Source: an uncultured Victivallales bacterium
Lineage (GTDB): Bacteria > Verrucomicrobiota > Lentisphaeria > Oligosphaerales > JAFGRS01
DNA: 33,683 nt
Assembly: GCA_903834675.1 (NCBI GenBank)
Contig: CAILKC010000217.1
Coordinates: 1 to 33,683, forward strand
Direction: 5' to 3'
In this document: positions 1-9,507 of the stretch, in pieces
Numbering within the stretch: position 1 is the stretch's first letter
Layout: every line of letters begins with the position of its first letter
The notes under the pieces: generated by a model
What the model saw: only the letters and a program-made list of their open reading frames with translations
Database searches by the model: none
Told to the model about the DNA's origin: nothing
Translations under genes and position numbers: made by a program

Positions 1-384
1 CCCGGCTTCCACGAGCTGCCGCGTGGCGGCGATGTCCTGGGCCGACGGGGTAGGGTCTCCCGATGGATGGCCGTGTACCAGAATGAGTCTGGAACACGAG
101 AGTCGGACCGCTTCCCTGAAGGCCTCGCGAGGATGGATTTGGGTACGGTCCGCCAGGCCCATCGTGAGCATGGCGTCGGCAATCAGTCCATTCTTGGCAT
201 CGAGCAGCAGTGCATGCATCTGCTCCTGCTCGCAGGGCGTCAGGATTGGCCGCATCAGACGGGCCGTGTCCTCGGGCGACTGGAGCAGAGGTCGCTGGGT
301 CGAGACGTAGTTGGCGAATGCTTCCATGACGGCACGGTAGTCGGGCAGCAGGCAGGGACCGGTGCGGGTCGAGTCAGGGCGCAT
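1..384 (-). CDS. RadC-family JAB/JAMM domain protein, 3' end missing
   Basis: The 128 codons visible read from an ATG at 384 to the left edge of the window. An AAAGGAGG Shine-Dalgarno lies six bases before the ATG, which fixes the start. Residues 104-117 carry the RadC/JAMM signature HGHPSGDPTPSAQD, preceded by an IHPREAFREAV stretch at 83-93 typical of RadC. The two His and the later Asp are the metal ligands of the JAB fold. The N-terminal helix-hairpin-helix region of classical RadC is absent: the protein begins about 100 residues before the JAMM motif, as in the short JAB-domain proteins found on plasmids and integrated elements. Function is uncertain. RadC was once linked to DNA repair, and in mobile elements its role is unknown. 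The family call is firm and the function is open. Confidence 0.9.
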   Translation of the reverse strand, partial: MRPDSTRTGPCLLPDYRAVMEAFANYVSTQRPLLQSPEDTARLMRPILTPCEQEQMHALLLDAKNGLIADAMLTMGLADRTQIHPREAFREAVRLSCSRLILVHGHPSGDPTPSAQDIAATRQLVEAG

Positions 385-1017
385 GAGGTGCCTCCTTTCG
401 GGCTTTCCGGGGGTGAAGAACGAGGCGCGGCCGCAGTAACGGGCCGGCTCAGGTGATTATGCCTTACGGGAGGGCACGATTTCAGGCGGGAAGACGGCAG
501 GCAGAGGTCGGGAGCATGCGTACAGGGGCGAAATGCTGCGCCGCGGTGCCGGAAGGTGGATTCCAGGGGAGGAATCGGGCCTGTCAGCTGGTAACGGTTA
601 CCACTTCGGGCCTCAGACGACGACCTGCGGTCCCGCAGGTCCCCGAGATCGAGCATGGCAGTCGCCAGGCTGTACCAAACGTCACCCCGCGCCGACTCCT
701 ATCTGGCCGAAATAGCCAGATGCGGGGACCAATGCGTGGTTCATGGGGCCGCGGAACAGCCAATGACAGAGCCCGGCGGCGGCAACGCCACCGGGACCGG
801 GTCAGGCAATTATGCCGCAGGAACATGCTGCACTTAAGGATGGCGGTAATGAGCTGGGTTCCATGCGACGGCGCGGCGAACAACATGCCGGCGCCTGAGC
901 AGGTGACCAGGCGAAAGGTCTGTGCCGACGGTGAAACACGACGACCGATATTCACCCGGGCCTCACGCGCGCGATATCCAAGTGGAAACCGAGACCTCAG
1001 CTTCAGAGTTCGTCAGC

Positions 1018-1044
1018 AACCCGTCCCCCAAAGGGGGACGGGTT
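1018..1044. repeat. Perfect 12-bp GC hairpin
   Basis: AACCCGTCCCCC is followed by AAA and then GGGGGACGGGTT, a perfect 12-bp inverted repeat with a 3-base loop. Neither side has a run of T, so it does not look like a classical intrinsic terminator. It may be a structural element or a small-RNA stem. No gene ends immediately beside it. Confidence 0.6.
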
Positions 1045-1629
1045 GGGTGCCGGTCCTCTTTGCCACCAATTCCAGTATTCGTGCACCTCAAAAACGGGCA
1101 AAATCAGCCGGTAAGCGATGATTCTGCAAACGGCATGCGGATGACGTGGAAATAGGGCTTGACCTGGCGGCGGTGGCGACGGAAGTCAGCTCTACTCGCG
1201 GCAACGAGAGCTGGTCGACGTATCAGCTGATCGCAACACTCGATCCTGCTCGATCTGTCGCAGGTGTGCGCTCCGCGGCAGGAGAACACGGGTCGAGCGG
1301 CCGACGTGGTAGTGAAGCTGGGTGGATTTCCTGGGGTGCGCAGCAGCTTGGCCGTTTTCGGTCCCAGCCGTGTCGCTGCAGCGTGGCGCCATGGACGGAC
1401 GTGGGTGCGGGGACCAAACCAACCGGAAAGAAAAAGGCGCTTGCGCTGGCGGCGTTGGCACTTCTTCGGCCATGGAGAAGGACCAACCAGGCCGCTGTCG
1501 ACTGGGCATGGCTCAGACGGTTCCGTGGCTCATAGTGGCTTTTAAGCCGTCAAACAGTAGGGAAACAGGGGTACAGGTGGGAACTGTTAGGGACAGCACT
1601 CTGAGTCGTAAGTGCTTGATTTGCAGTTG

Positions 1630-1655
1630 TGCCGGAGGAGGGACTCGAACCCTGC
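1630..1655 (-). other. tRNA 3'-end-like fragment, possible attachment-site remnant
   Basis: Read on the minus strand this stretch gives a T-arm (CAGGG, loop TTCGAGT, CCCTC) followed by an acceptor 3' strand CTCCGGC and discriminator A. The loop has the conserved TTCGA core. The T stem pairs at four of five positions. No matching 5' acceptor strand (GCCGGAG) or D arm occurs at the expected distance upstream (about 1700-1720), so this is not a complete tRNA gene. Integrases of mobile elements often duplicate the tRNA 3' end, leaving such a fragment. The source tRNA species cannot be told from this part. Confidence 0.4.
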
Positions 1656-2064
1656 GGATAGCCAGCGCTGCAAATGTCTATAAGCCAGCATGTTATGCTG
1701 TACTCGTTGAAGTTCATATCGTTGTGAACTTCTTCGGTGACCTCCCATGACCCTCCACAGCCCGCCAAAACCGGCGACGACCGCCCTGGAGTTGAAGGAC
1801 ATTTGAAGGACGGGCGGGCGTCACCCAACGACGGCACGTCGGTGTCCGGTCCCGCGTCCCACCCGGAACTGGGCAGGAAGGCCCCGCAGAACAGCCCAGA
1901 ACGCGTCGAGCCATCAGAAAAGCGCGTCCGGGGTCACCGCCGCCTCACAGGGGCCTCAGCGGTGTTTGTAGCGAGCCGTCACAATGCGTCGTGTGGCGGT
2001 TCCGCTGTTGTTGGGCAGATGGGCTTCAGCGGGACGGCTTCCCCAACGGGGAGGGAAATGGGGA

Positions 2065-2925
2065 CTACCCAAGTCCTTTCCTGAGCCAACCAAGCAGAGA
2101 TCGGGACTTCTGGAATGCCCCCCCGCAATGCCGCTGCATATCACGCACGAGTTCACACCTACCATAGGATGTGACCTCGTGTTCCAGTAATTGGCTCAAA
2201 CTGGCCAGAACTCCTGACGAGGCGATGGCCTGGATGTCACGTCCAAGCAGGAATGCCGCAGTCTCCAGCTCATCGTCTGGCATCTCGCTCCAGTCGTCGA
2301 TGGTATCGACCTTCTGGGGGAACATCGCGGCGAAGTTCGCCAGGATGGAGTAGACATCCTCGACGTGCTTCCTACGCACCGGATTCTCCTGGCGATCCTT
2401 CCATGCGACCAGTTTCAGGATGACAAGGGAAGGCACGGTCAGTACCCGGAACTCGCACCACCCCGATTCCACCGGCACGGCGAAGACGGCGGCAGTATCC
2501 AAAGCCTCCTGGAAGCCTGCCATGTTCATTTCGACGCCGTCCGTCGGCCAGGTGATGACAGTGCTGTTGTCCCGCTCTTGTGCGATGCCACCGAAAGGCA
2601 ACAGATCAAGCGGCAACCCGTTGGGGGCTATGAGTCGTTCCGGATGGCTCCGTTCCGCTGAGTCGACAAAGCCTTCGTCTGCAAGCAGCGCCGAACGAAG
2701 GCTCTCGTATTCGCCCCAGTCGCTCACGCACACAGCAAAGTCAACGTCCTGCGTTTTTCGCGTGGGCGTGATGCCGTGGGAGTGCAGCAACCACACGTCC
2801 CGTGCGAATGCGCCGACGACGACGAGATCGAGGGACAACGCCTCCGCGCACCGAGTTACTGCGGCTATCAGCTCGACAGTCGATGGATCAATCTTCGTCA
2901 AACGCTGCCCGGAGGAAACGCTCAT
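2065..2925 (-). CDS. AbiEii-like nucleotidyltransferase (type IV toxin)
   Basis: This 286-residue protein has the polymerase-beta nucleotidyltransferase signature: a VVGAFARDVWLLH helix at about 36-48, an Asp-Val-Asp pair at D60/D62 (TQDVDFAV) and a third acidic residue at D107 (LPLDLLPFGG). A later VPSLVILKLVAWKDR segment followed by a HVEDVYSIL stretch is typical of AbiEii/COG4914 proteins. AbiEii-family toxins transfer nucleotides, and relatives such as MenT modify tRNA acceptor ends and stop growth. The gene starts inside the 3' end of the upstream antitoxin gene (38-bp overlap), as expected for a translationally coupled pair. Toxin activity itself is inferred from family and context. Confidence 0.85.
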   Translation of the reverse strand: MSVSSGQRLTKIDPSTVELIAAVTRCAEALSLDLVVVGAFARDVWLLHSHGITPTRKTQDVDFAVCVSDWGEYESLRSALLADEGFVDSAERSHPERLIAPNGLPLDLLPFGGIAQERDNSTVITWPTDGVEMNMAGFQEALDTAAVFAVPVESGWCEFRVLTVPSLVILKLVAWKDRQENPVRRKHVEDVYSILANFAAMFPQKVDTIDDWSEMPDDELETAAFLLGRDIQAIASSGVLASLSQLLEHEVTSYGRCELVRDMQRHCGGAFQKSRSLLGWLRKGLG

Positions 2926-3910
2926 AGATCTCGTCCCTGACCTCCAGGTTCCTGCCCTCTCCCGAAGCCGTTAAGTCGGCATAGACAAGGAGCGAAGGCG
3001 TGATCTCCGACGTGTCACTCAGAGGCCGCCAGAACACTGACCTAAGGACGACCTCAGTGCTAGCAGCCGGACGATTGAGAAGCTCAGAATGCCGGAATCG
3101 CCAGCGAGCCAATGGCTCATCGATATAGAGCGTCTCAATGCCCGGGGTCAGCATACCGGTCAGACGTTGGGCAGCACTCTCGCCCCCCCACATGCCATCC
3201 AGCTCGGGGTCACTCACTGAGATGCGGTCGAGGACATTCTTGGGGTAGTAGCGATCACTATAGGCCACTAACCAGTCTTGGAGCAGCCTCTTCCTGTCGA
3301 GAACATGGACGGAGCGGACGGACTCCCGGTGGAGATGACCGCTCTCAGTCAGCAACCGGCGCACCTTGCTGGCGGACCCCAACGAAAGGCGTGCGGCACC
3401 GGCCAGCCAAGTCACCGTTAAGGGCCATTTCCAGGTCCGCGATTCTGTGCCTGAGAGCAGGATGGCGAACGTACCCCGTATGAGTGCGTCAGTCCATGGG
3501 TCACGAGGCGCTCTGCCGGTGTCAGGAGACGTTGGCGACCGCTCGCCGGTTACCCGAAGTCGGAAGCTGGGAAGCGAAAGGCTGACGTTGCCCGCCGCAT
3601 CCACGTACTCACACCCTGCCTCTTCCAGAAGTTGGCCGCGCTTCCTGGTTACCTGGTTGGTCAGAAGGAGAACCGGAAGACGAGCCTCCCTTAGCACCCT
3701 TTCTGCCCGAACAACATCAGAGCTGTTCATGTTGTTCCGCAAGATGACCGAGTAGTCCCGGCTACTGCCGTGTCCCGTCAGAGTCGCCAGGAAGTCGGCC
3801 AGCGAGTCTTCGGCGTCCGCACGCGTCCGCTCGGCCTTCACGCCATGACGCTCAAGCACACGCCAGCAGGATTCTGCGAGCTTTGCGCTATCGTACCAAC
3901 TCATACTCAC
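2888..3910 (-). CDS. AbiEi-family antitoxin (type IV)
   Basis: This 340-residue protein precedes and overlaps the AbiEii-like nucleotidyltransferase by 38 bp, the normal antitoxin-toxin order. A winged-helix-like segment is visible around residues 168-195 (TWLAGAARLSLGSASKVRRLL), and the C-terminal half fits the AbiEi C-terminal region. Known AbiEi proteins bind inverted repeats in their own promoter and do not contact the toxin (type IV). The start at 3910 is GTG. An ATG six bases downstream (3904) has better spacing to an AGGGTG sequence and may be the true start. A near-perfect palindrome at 3949-3965 lies upstream and is the obvious candidate operator. Confidence 0.8.
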   Translation of the reverse strand: MSMSWYDSAKLAESCWRVLERHGVKAERTRADAEDSLADFLATLTGHGSSRDYSVILRNNMNSSDVVRAERVLREARLPVLLLTNQVTRKRGQLLEEAGCEYVDAAGNVSLSLPSFRLRVTGERSPTSPDTGRAPRDPWTDALIRGTFAILLSGTESRTWKWPLTVTWLAGAARLSLGSASKVRRLLTESGHLHRESVRSVHVLDRKRLLQDWLVAYSDRYYPKNVLDRISVSDPELDGMWGGESAAQRLTGMLTPGIETLYIDEPLARWRFRHSELLNRPAASTEVVLRSVFWRPLSDTSEITPSLLVYADLTASGEGRNLEVRDEIYERFLRAAFDED

Positions 3911-3948
3911 ACCCTAGCATGGTCGGAAGTTTTTTCAAGGTGTGTTTT

Positions 3949-3965
3949 TTTCACGACTCGTGAAA
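3949..3965. promoter_or_regulatory. Candidate AbiEi operator palindrome
   Basis: TTTCACGA-C-TCGTGAAA is a perfect 8-bp inverted repeat with a single central base. It lies 38 bp upstream of the antitoxin GTG, in the gap that separates the divergent AbiE and phosphoesterase genes. A TATAAC-like hexamer on the minus strand lies right beside it (3967-3972). The position and symmetry fit a dimeric autoregulator site. Binding by AbiEi is inference from the behaviour of characterised AbiE systems. Confidence 0.5.
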
Positions 3966-4174
3966 GTTATACCTACATGAAATGCGTGGGGGGTTGACAG
4001 AGAGCCAGAGCGTTGGGCAGGGCAAACCGACACGAGAACGCTTGTGTTCAGACGCTCCCTTGGCACGCGATACGCGTCTCCTGCTGCCGATGCCGGGCGC
4101 GCTGATTGCACCGTGCCCGGTCGGTCACTATCGTTCACGGTGGCGTCTGTGACCCGTCAGACACCGATAGCCCC

Positions 4175-4717
4175 ATGCGCATCCTCGTCCTCGCAGACAA
4201 CGACGACTTCACCTGGACCGGTCCCAGCCAGCCCGTGGACCTCGTCGTGGCCTGCGGGGACGTGTATGACCCTCTGATCTTGAGCGCTGCCAAGGCGTTC
4301 TCTGCGGCCCGCGTGTTCGCAGTCAAGGGCAATCACGACTTGCCCGGCGTGTTCCCGCCGCCGATCACTGACCTGCACCTCAAAGTGGTCACCCTCGCCA
4401 ACGGCCTGCGCATCGGCGGGTTCAACGGCTCATGGAGGTACAAGCCCAGGGGCCATTTCCTCTACGACCAGGACGAAGCGGCGGCTTTGATTCAGCAGCT
4501 TCCGCCCGTGGATATCCTGGTCACCCACAACTCCCCAGCAGGCGTCCATGAGCGGGATGTTGATGTTCACCAAGGGTTCTTGGCGCTCTCCGACTACATC
4601 GGCAGGCACTCGCCAAGGCTGGTCATCCACGGCCATCAGCATGTGAACCGGGAGACCCTGGTTGGCGAAACACGGGTCGTGGGGGTATACGGGAGTATGG
4701 TTGTGGAGATTGCTTAG
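4175..4717 (+). CDS. Small calcineurin-like metallophosphoesterase
   Basis: The 180-residue protein begins at the ATG that starts MRILVLAD; upstream in-frame codons look non-coding. Metallophosphoesterase blocks are present in order: a first metal block at residues 8-10 (D-N-D where most members have D-x-H), GD at 28-29 (ACGDVYD), GNHD at 52-55, a THNSP block near 110 and GHQH near 152. These residues bind a dinuclear metal centre in the family. The change in the first block is unusual but occurs in some branches. Substrate is unknown; members act on phosphodiesters, nucleotides or nucleic acids. It is transcribed away from the AbiE pair. Confidence 0.85.
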   Translation: MRILVLADNDDFTWTGPSQPVDLVVACGDVYDPLILSAAKAFSAARVFAVKGNHDLPGVFPPPITDLHLKVVTLANGLRIGGFNGSWRYKPRGHFLYDQDEAAALIQQLPPVDILVTHNSPAGVHERDVDVHQGFLALSDYIGRHSPRLVIHGHQHVNRETLVGETRVVGVYGSMVVEIA

Positions 4718-4762
4718 CGTGTCCCTTGAAGCCAGCCGCTACCGGAAGGTGGAGTTCCAGGA

Positions 4763-5048
4763 ATGCAGCCTGCCTACCAACTGACCGTTTCGCTGATCGA
4801 CAGCAGGCCCAGGATATGGTGACGGGTGCTCGTCTCAGGAACGTGCGGCTGAAGAAACTCCGCCACATCATCCAGGCCGTCATGCCGTGGACGAACGGCC
4901 ACTTCTACCAGTTCAGCTTCTCGGATGCGATCTACTCAGGCCCGGCGTTCCACATTGGGAAGACCCTGGCCCAGTGCAGATCCGGGACGAGTCCGAATCC
5001 GTGCTGAGGAAAGTTGCAGTGACTCACGGCTGCGTTCTTGCCTACCTC
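4763..5048 (+). pseudogene. pRiA4b ORF-3-like (IS1096 TnpR-type) protein, decayed
   Basis: Pieces of one protein family appear in successive frames. The ATG at 4763, with GGAG about ten bases before it, opens MQPAYQLTVSLIDSRPRIW, the usual N-terminus of pRiA4b ORF-3-like proteins. A TGA then stands where the family has Arg, so a CGA to TGA change is likely. After a further frame change the text continues as LKKLRHIIQAVMPWTNGHFYQF (helix with the W-x-N/D-x-H-x-Y/H-x-F motif), and another frame change gives WEDPGPVQIRDESESVLRKV. Similarity stops near 5048, where the opposite-strand ATPase fragment begins. At least one nonsense change, two frameshifts and loss of the 3' half make this a clear pseudogene. 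Confidence 0.75.
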
Positions 5049-6051
5049 TCCGTTGCCTGTGTCTCTGCCGGTTGCGCGGCAAGCCATGCCTGCCCTTTGT
5101 CGGTCAGGCGGTAGCGTTGCAGACTGCTGCGCGGCTTGTCGGGGATGGTCATCTCCGCCAGTCCAGCGGCAAGAGCAGGCACCAGGTACTTCTGACGGAA
5201 GTTCACTCGCCCCTGAAGGTGAAGGGCGGTCTGCAATTCCCGCCCCGTCATCTCGCCGTTCAGCCCCGACAACAGGCGTCCAACTTCGCCTGTGACTTGA
5301 TCTGTGACTTGTTTCGCGACTTGATCCGTGACTTGTTCGGTGGCGACCAGTTCAGGTGCCTTTGCGTCTGCGGGCGTCGGTTTCCCACGGAACGTTATGA
5401 GGAAACCCCCGGTGGACTCCTCCAGGGTGGGTTCGGGCAGTCCAGCGCCCTTGCAGGCGTCCAGCATGCGCGGGATGCCGCTGCCGTAGCGCTCGATGAT
5501 CTCAAGGTCGTGGAAGACCTGGGCGATCAGCTTGTTGCGCGGCCTGGACGCGTGCGTGCGCCGATACAGGTCCGCGACGGTGACGCCAAACGGGAGGAAG
5601 CCGGGACTCCAGATGCGGATGTGATCGTCAAAAACCTTGATCTGGATGTCGGCGGTATCGCCGTAGTCCCGGTGACAGACGGCGTTGACGACGGCTTCGC
5701 GCAGGGCCTCCAACGGGTAATCCCATACCTGTTCACGCCGGGGCTTGCCGGTGATCACGAACCGGACATTGGTGTGCTTCTTGAGAAAGTCCATGGTTTC
5801 GTCGATCTGTTCGACAATCGTCCCCTCGATCAGGCGGTCGTCGAGGATGTCGATCTCGGTACTGAACCGTCCGCAGTGCATGGTGGCCTGCACCAGCGGT
5901 GACTGCGGGCGCTTGCCGAAGAGAAGGACAGCAGCCCACGTTGGGCAACCGTCCCGGACGAGTTCGAGCTTCTCCAGCGTCTCGCGTGGATCGGTACCCC
6001 CGCAGCCTCACCTTGACCCTGCCCTTGGCGTTGGCAGTCGAGTCGCTCTCA
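5042..6051 (-). pseudogene. AlbA_2/HATPase_c_4 (RecG-like) ATP-binding protein, 5'-truncated
   Basis: The open part (5042 to about 6010) encodes the C-terminal two thirds of an RNA-binding AlbA_2-type ATPase. It contains the linker [19 protein letters not shown], then PLEALREAVVNAVCHRDY (N box of the GHKL/HATPase_c_4 fold), an RPRNKLIAQVF segment, ERYGSGIPRM (G box) and a C-terminal winged-helix region. A repeated TDQV motif lies just before the wHTH. Upstream, the reading frame runs into TGA, but the family text continues in another frame ([13 protein letters not shown]), implying a frameshift in a run of five G. The whole N-terminal AlbA_2 domain is missing. A shortened protein could still start at GTG 5893, but loss of function is more likely. 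Confidence 0.7.
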
Positions 6052-6224
6052 CCGCCAGCCTAACCTACCATGCCCTGCCCGTAAGTGTTAGCGGAGTGCT
6101 CTGCCGCCACGGGTTGCAGGAGTGGCTCAGGCCCGTATCTTCTTACGATGCAGTTGCCGTGGTGGGCGGCTGGCCTGCCCAGCGCCACCTGCACGTCGGA
6201 TGGAGAGGGAACGAAAGCTCACGC

Positions 6225-7946
6225 ATGCCCAAGCTGACTCTGTCACAACTGGAATCGCTGCTCTGGCGCTCCGCTGACATCCTGCGGGGCAGTATGGATG
6301 CGTCCGAGTTCAAGGACTACATCTTCGGCATGCTGTTTCTGAAGCGGCTGTCGGATGCGTTCGAGGAGGAGCAGGAGCGCATCGTCGCCTACTACGTGGG
6401 CAAGGACCGCTCGCAGGCTGACGCCAGCGCCCTGGCGCAGGAGCAGGATGAGTACGTGGACAGCTTCTTCGTGCCGGAACGGGCACGGTGGTCGACCCTC
6501 AAAGACCTCAAGCACGACATCGGGGCGGAACTGAACAAGGCTACGGAAGCCATCGAGGAGGCCAACCCTATCCTCGAAGGCGTGCTGGTCAGCATCGACT
6601 TCAACATCAAGAACAAGCTCTCGGATCAGAAGCTCCGTGATCTCCTCAGCCACTACGGCACCTACCGGCTCCGCAACGATGACTTCGAGCGCCCGGACCT
6701 CCTGGGTGCGGCCTACGAGTACCTGATCAAGATGTTTGCGGACTCCGCAGGTAAGAAGGGCGGCGAGTTCTACACCCCGGCAGAGGTGGACGACCTCATG
6801 GTGCGTCTGCTGAAGCCCGCCGAAGGTATGAGGGTCTATGACCCGACAGCCGGGTCGGGCGGCATGCTCATCCACACCAAGCAGTACATCGCTCAGCACG
6901 GCGGTAACCCCGCCAATCTCTCGCTCTACGGCCAGGAAATGAACCTGAGCACGTGGGCCATCTGCAAGATGAACATGTTCCTGCACGGGATCATGAATGC
7001 GGACATCGCCAAGGGCGACACGATCCGGGAGCCGAAGCACACCAAGGGCGGCGAGTTGATGACCTTTGACCGGGTCATCGCCAACCCGCCGTTCTCGCTC
7101 GACAACTGGGGTTTCGACGCCGTACAGCACGACCCGTGGGGCCGGTTCCCATTCGGACTGCCGCCCAAGGGTCAGGGCGACCTGGCGTTCGTCCAGCACA
7201 TGATCGCCAGCCTCAACGGCGAAGGCATGCTGGCGGTGGTGATGCCGCATGGGGTGCTGTTCCGGGGCAGCAGCGAGAAGCGCATCCGGGAGGGGATCAT
7301 CAAGCGTGACCTGCTGGAAGCGGTGGTCGGGTTGCCCGCCGCCCTCTTCTACGGCACCGGCATCCCGGCCTGCGTCCTGATCGTCAACCGGAACAAGCCT
7401 GTGGCTCGGAAGGGCAAGGTGCTGTTCATCAACGCCGAGCTGGAGTACGACGAGGGCAAGAACCAGAACCGGCTGCGGGACGAGGACATTCAGAAGATCG
7501 TGAGCACGTTCGAGGCGTTTGCCGACGCCCGCCGCTATGCCCACGTCGCCACGGTCGAGGAGATAGAAGCCAACGACTTCAACCTGAACATCCGGCGCTA
7601 TGCCGACACCTCGCCACCACCGGAACCGTTCGACGTGCGTGCTGTTCTCCACGGCGGCATCCCGAAGTCAGAGCTGGCTGCGGACTATGCCCAGGAGACC
7701 CTTGCCGGGTTCGATGTGAGCTGCGTCTTCAGCGAGCGAGGCCCGGACTACTACGAGTTCCGGCCTGAGATCACCAAGCGGGAGCAGATTGCAGAGTTCG
7801 CAGGTACTCAGGCACCTGCGGTGCTCGCCCAGTTCGAGCGCTGGTGGGACAAGTACAAGGTGACCCTGCACGACATCGAGCGGGAGTGCGCCGAAGCCGA
7901 TGCCACGATGAAGGGCTACCTGCGGGAGCTGGGGTATGAGCGTTGA
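6225..7946 (+). CDS. hsdM: Type I restriction-modification DNA methyltransferase subunit
   Basis: HsdM of 573 residues, the modification subunit that methylates adenine N6 within the site chosen by HsdS. The start at 6225 ([20 protein letters not shown]) matches the family N-terminus; a purine-rich GGAGAGGGA lies further upstream than usual. Domains in order are an N-terminal helical bundle ([16 protein letters not shown]), SAM-binding motif [10 protein letters not shown] near 206-214, and catalytic motif IV NPPF near 287. The C-terminal tail [10 protein letters not shown] is typical. The gene overlaps hsdS by four bases (TTGA), so the two are probably translated together. All key residues are present, so the enzyme looks intact. 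Confidence 0.95.
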   Translation: MPKLTLSQLESLLWRSADILRGSMDASEFKDYIFGMLFLKRLSDAFEEEQERIVAYYVGKDRSQADASALAQEQDEYVDSFFVPERARWSTLKDLKHDIGAELNKATEAIEEANPILEGVLVSIDFNIKNKLSDQKLRDLLSHYGTYRLRNDDFERPDLLGAAYEYLIKMFADSAGKKGGEFYTPAEVDDLMVRLLKPAEGMRVYDPTAGSGGMLIHTKQYIAQHGGNPANLSLYGQEMNLSTWAICKMNMFLHGIMNADIAKGDTIREPKHTKGGELMTFDRVIANPPFSLDNWGFDAVQHDPWGRFPFGLPPKGQGDLAFVQHMIASLNGEGMLAVVMPHGVLFRGSSEKRIREGIIKRDLLEAVVGLPAALFYGTGIPACVLIVNRNKPVARKGKVLFINAELEYDEGKNQNRLRDEDIQKIVSTFEAFADARRYAHVATVEEIEANDFNLNIRRYADTSPPPEPFDVRAVLHGGIPKSELAADYAQETLAGFDVSCVFSERGPDYYEFRPEITKREQIAEFAGTQAPAVLAQFERWWDKYKVTLHDIERECAEADATMKGYLRELGYER

Positions 7947-9208
7947 CGACAGAAGCCACAAGTCGGAAGGCGGAACTGGCGGGCCAGGGGTTACCCAGTG
8001 GCTGGCGGCATGCCTGCATGGCGGAAATCGCAGCGATCAACCCTCGGCTTGAGGTCCAGGTCCAACCGGACTTGGAGGTCTCCATGGTCCCGATGGATGC
8101 CGTGTCCACGAGCGGGCGCATGCTCTACGACCGGGCCGTGCGGTGCGGTGACATCCCCAACGGCCTTCCCGCCTTTCGGGATGGCGATGTCCTCTTTGCC
8201 AAGATTACGCCGTGCATGGAGAACGGCAAGGGTGCTCATGTGCTTGGGCTGAGGAACGGCATCGGCTTTGGGAGTACCGAGTTCCACGTCTTGAGGGCCA
8301 ATGCAAGGGGGGACGCACGGTTCCTCTTCTACTGGACCCAATGGCCATCCTTCAGGTCCGTGGCCCAAGCGAATATGACAGGCTCGGCAGGGCAGAGAAG
8401 AGTGCCTGCTGATTTCCTGGCTGCTTTCCGGTTGCCTCTCCCCCCACTCCCCGAACAGCAGAAGATCGCCGCCGTTCTGTCGTCGGTGGACACGGCCATC
8501 GAGAAGACCGAAGCCCTGATCGCCAAGCTCCGTGACCTCAAGACCGCCATGATGCAGGAGCTGCTCACCAAGGGCATCGGCCATACCCGGTTCAAGGACT
8601 CGCCTGTGGGGAGCATACCGGCAGAGTGGGAGGTGGTGAGGCTGGGCAGTGTGCTGAAGCTCGTGGAAGGGCGTTCTGTTGAGATGCAAGACGATAGCGA
8701 CTACCGGTTGGTGACAGTCAAGAGGCGCTACGGGGGAGTGGTGAATCGTGCGGTGGCAAAGGGGCGTGAGATACTCGTCAAAACCCAATTCCGGCTGCAC
8801 GCTGGCGACTTCCTGGTCTCCAAACGCCAGATAGTGCATGGGGCTTGCGAGGTGGTGCCAGCCGACTTGGACGGGGCGACTGTCTCAAACGAGTATGAGA
8901 TCCTCCGGCCCACCCAAGCCCTGCACATGGGTTTCCTCCGGTGGCTCTCACAGACTCGGCTGTGCCAGGATCAGTTCTCCAGAAACAGCGTGGGCGTCCA
9001 CATCGAGAAGATGCTCCTGAAGACTGACGATTGGCTGCGTGAGTCGATCCCACTCCCCGGCCTGCCTGAACAGGTATCCATCGCCGCTTCCATTGACTCG
9101 GTCCATACCAGGCGGGGGATGCACGAGGCACGTCTCGCCAGCCTCCACTTCCTCAAGAAAGCCCTGATGCAGGACCTGCTGACGGGGCGGGTACGGGTGA
9201 AGGTGTGA
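7943..9208 (+). CDS. hsdS: Type I restriction-modification specificity subunit
   Basis: HsdS of 421 residues, the DNA sequence-recognition subunit. It begins with TTG overlapping the hsdM stop. Two target recognition domains are visible: TRD1 from about residue 20 to 165, ending in the conserved [18 protein letters not shown] helix start, then a coiled spacer ([20 protein letters not shown]). TRD2 begins at [15 protein letters not shown] and ends in [19 protein letters not shown] with a second coiled segment ending DLLTGRVRV. The tandem half-repeat layout is the family hallmark, and each TRD reads one half of a bipartite site. The recognition sequence cannot be predicted from here. Confidence 0.93.
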   Translation: MTTEATSRKAELAGQGLPSGWRHACMAEIAAINPRLEVQVQPDLEVSMVPMDAVSTSGRMLYDRAVRCGDIPNGLPAFRDGDVLFAKITPCMENGKGAHVLGLRNGIGFGSTEFHVLRANARGDARFLFYWTQWPSFRSVAQANMTGSAGQRRVPADFLAAFRLPLPPLPEQQKIAAVLSSVDTAIEKTEALIAKLRDLKTAMMQELLTKGIGHTRFKDSPVGSIPAEWEVVRLGSVLKLVEGRSVEMQDDSDYRLVTVKRRYGGVVNRAVAKGREILVKTQFRLHAGDFLVSKRQIVHGACEVVPADLDGATVSNEYEILRPTQALHMGFLRWLSQTRLCQDQFSRNSVGVHIEKMLLKTDDWLRESIPLPGLPEQVSIAASIDSVHTRRGMHEARLASLHFLKKALMQDLLTGRVRVKV

Positions 9209-9282
9209 TGGCCGTTGACTCGAACCCGGTGGCGGGATAGAGTCCAGTCAAAGGTCCTCAACTGCACTGGAGATACGAGCCG

Positions 9283-9507
9283 ATGACGACGAAGGAACTG
9301 ATCGCGGAGGCGGTCGCCCTGCCGGTGGAGGATCGGGCACTGGTTGCGGAGTCTATCCTGCGGAGCCTTAACGCGCCAGAGACTGACATCGACCGGAGAT
9401 GGGCAAAGGTCGCGCGCCGACGTCTGGCTGAGCTTCGCTCCGGCAAGGTAACGCCAGTTCCAGGGGAAGAGGTCTTTGCCCGCGTCTGGAAACGACTTGG
9501 CGTATGA
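9283..9507 (+). CDS. Putative addiction-module antitoxin (TIGR02574-like)
   Basis: This 74-residue acidic helical protein has the layout of the addiction-module component family (LIAEAVALPVEDRALVAESIL, then a C-terminal VPGEEVFARV stretch). A GGAG lies about 11 bases before the ATG. Its stop overlaps the start of the next gene by four bases (ATGA), the usual coupling between antitoxin and ParE/RelE-type toxin. In this family the antitoxin wraps the toxin through its C-terminal segment. The pair sits between hsdS and hsdR on the same strand, so it may be transcribed with the restriction locus. Confidence 0.8.
   Translation: MTTKELIAEAVALPVEDRALVAESILRSLNAPETDIDRRWAKVARRRLAELRSGKVTPVPGEEVFARVWKRLGV

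Larger units (their letters stand above)
385..2064. other. Long stretch without a convincing gene
   Basis: None of the reading frames here shows a recognisable family, a ribosome binding site with a plausible start, or a consistent codon pattern. Within it are a small inverted repeat (ATCTGGC, 7-base gap, GCCAGAT, 701-721), a perfect 12-bp GC hairpin (1018-1044), a tRNA 3'-end-like stretch (1630-1655) and a small CAGCAT/ATGCTG hairpin near 1687-1701. It could be the decayed edge of an inserted element, given the tRNA-like fragment, but nothing identifiable remains. Confidence 0.5.

Noticed and set aside
67..456. Plus-strand open frames at the left edge
   Set aside because: They are antisense to the RadC/JAB gene, whose motif and ribosome binding site are clear on the minus strand.
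6243..7652. Long minus-strand open frame of 469 codons opposite hsdM
   Set aside because: It lies wholly antisense to the conserved hsdM gene, is rich in Val, Leu, His and Arg as expected from the third-position bias of a GC-rich gene, and shows no family motif.
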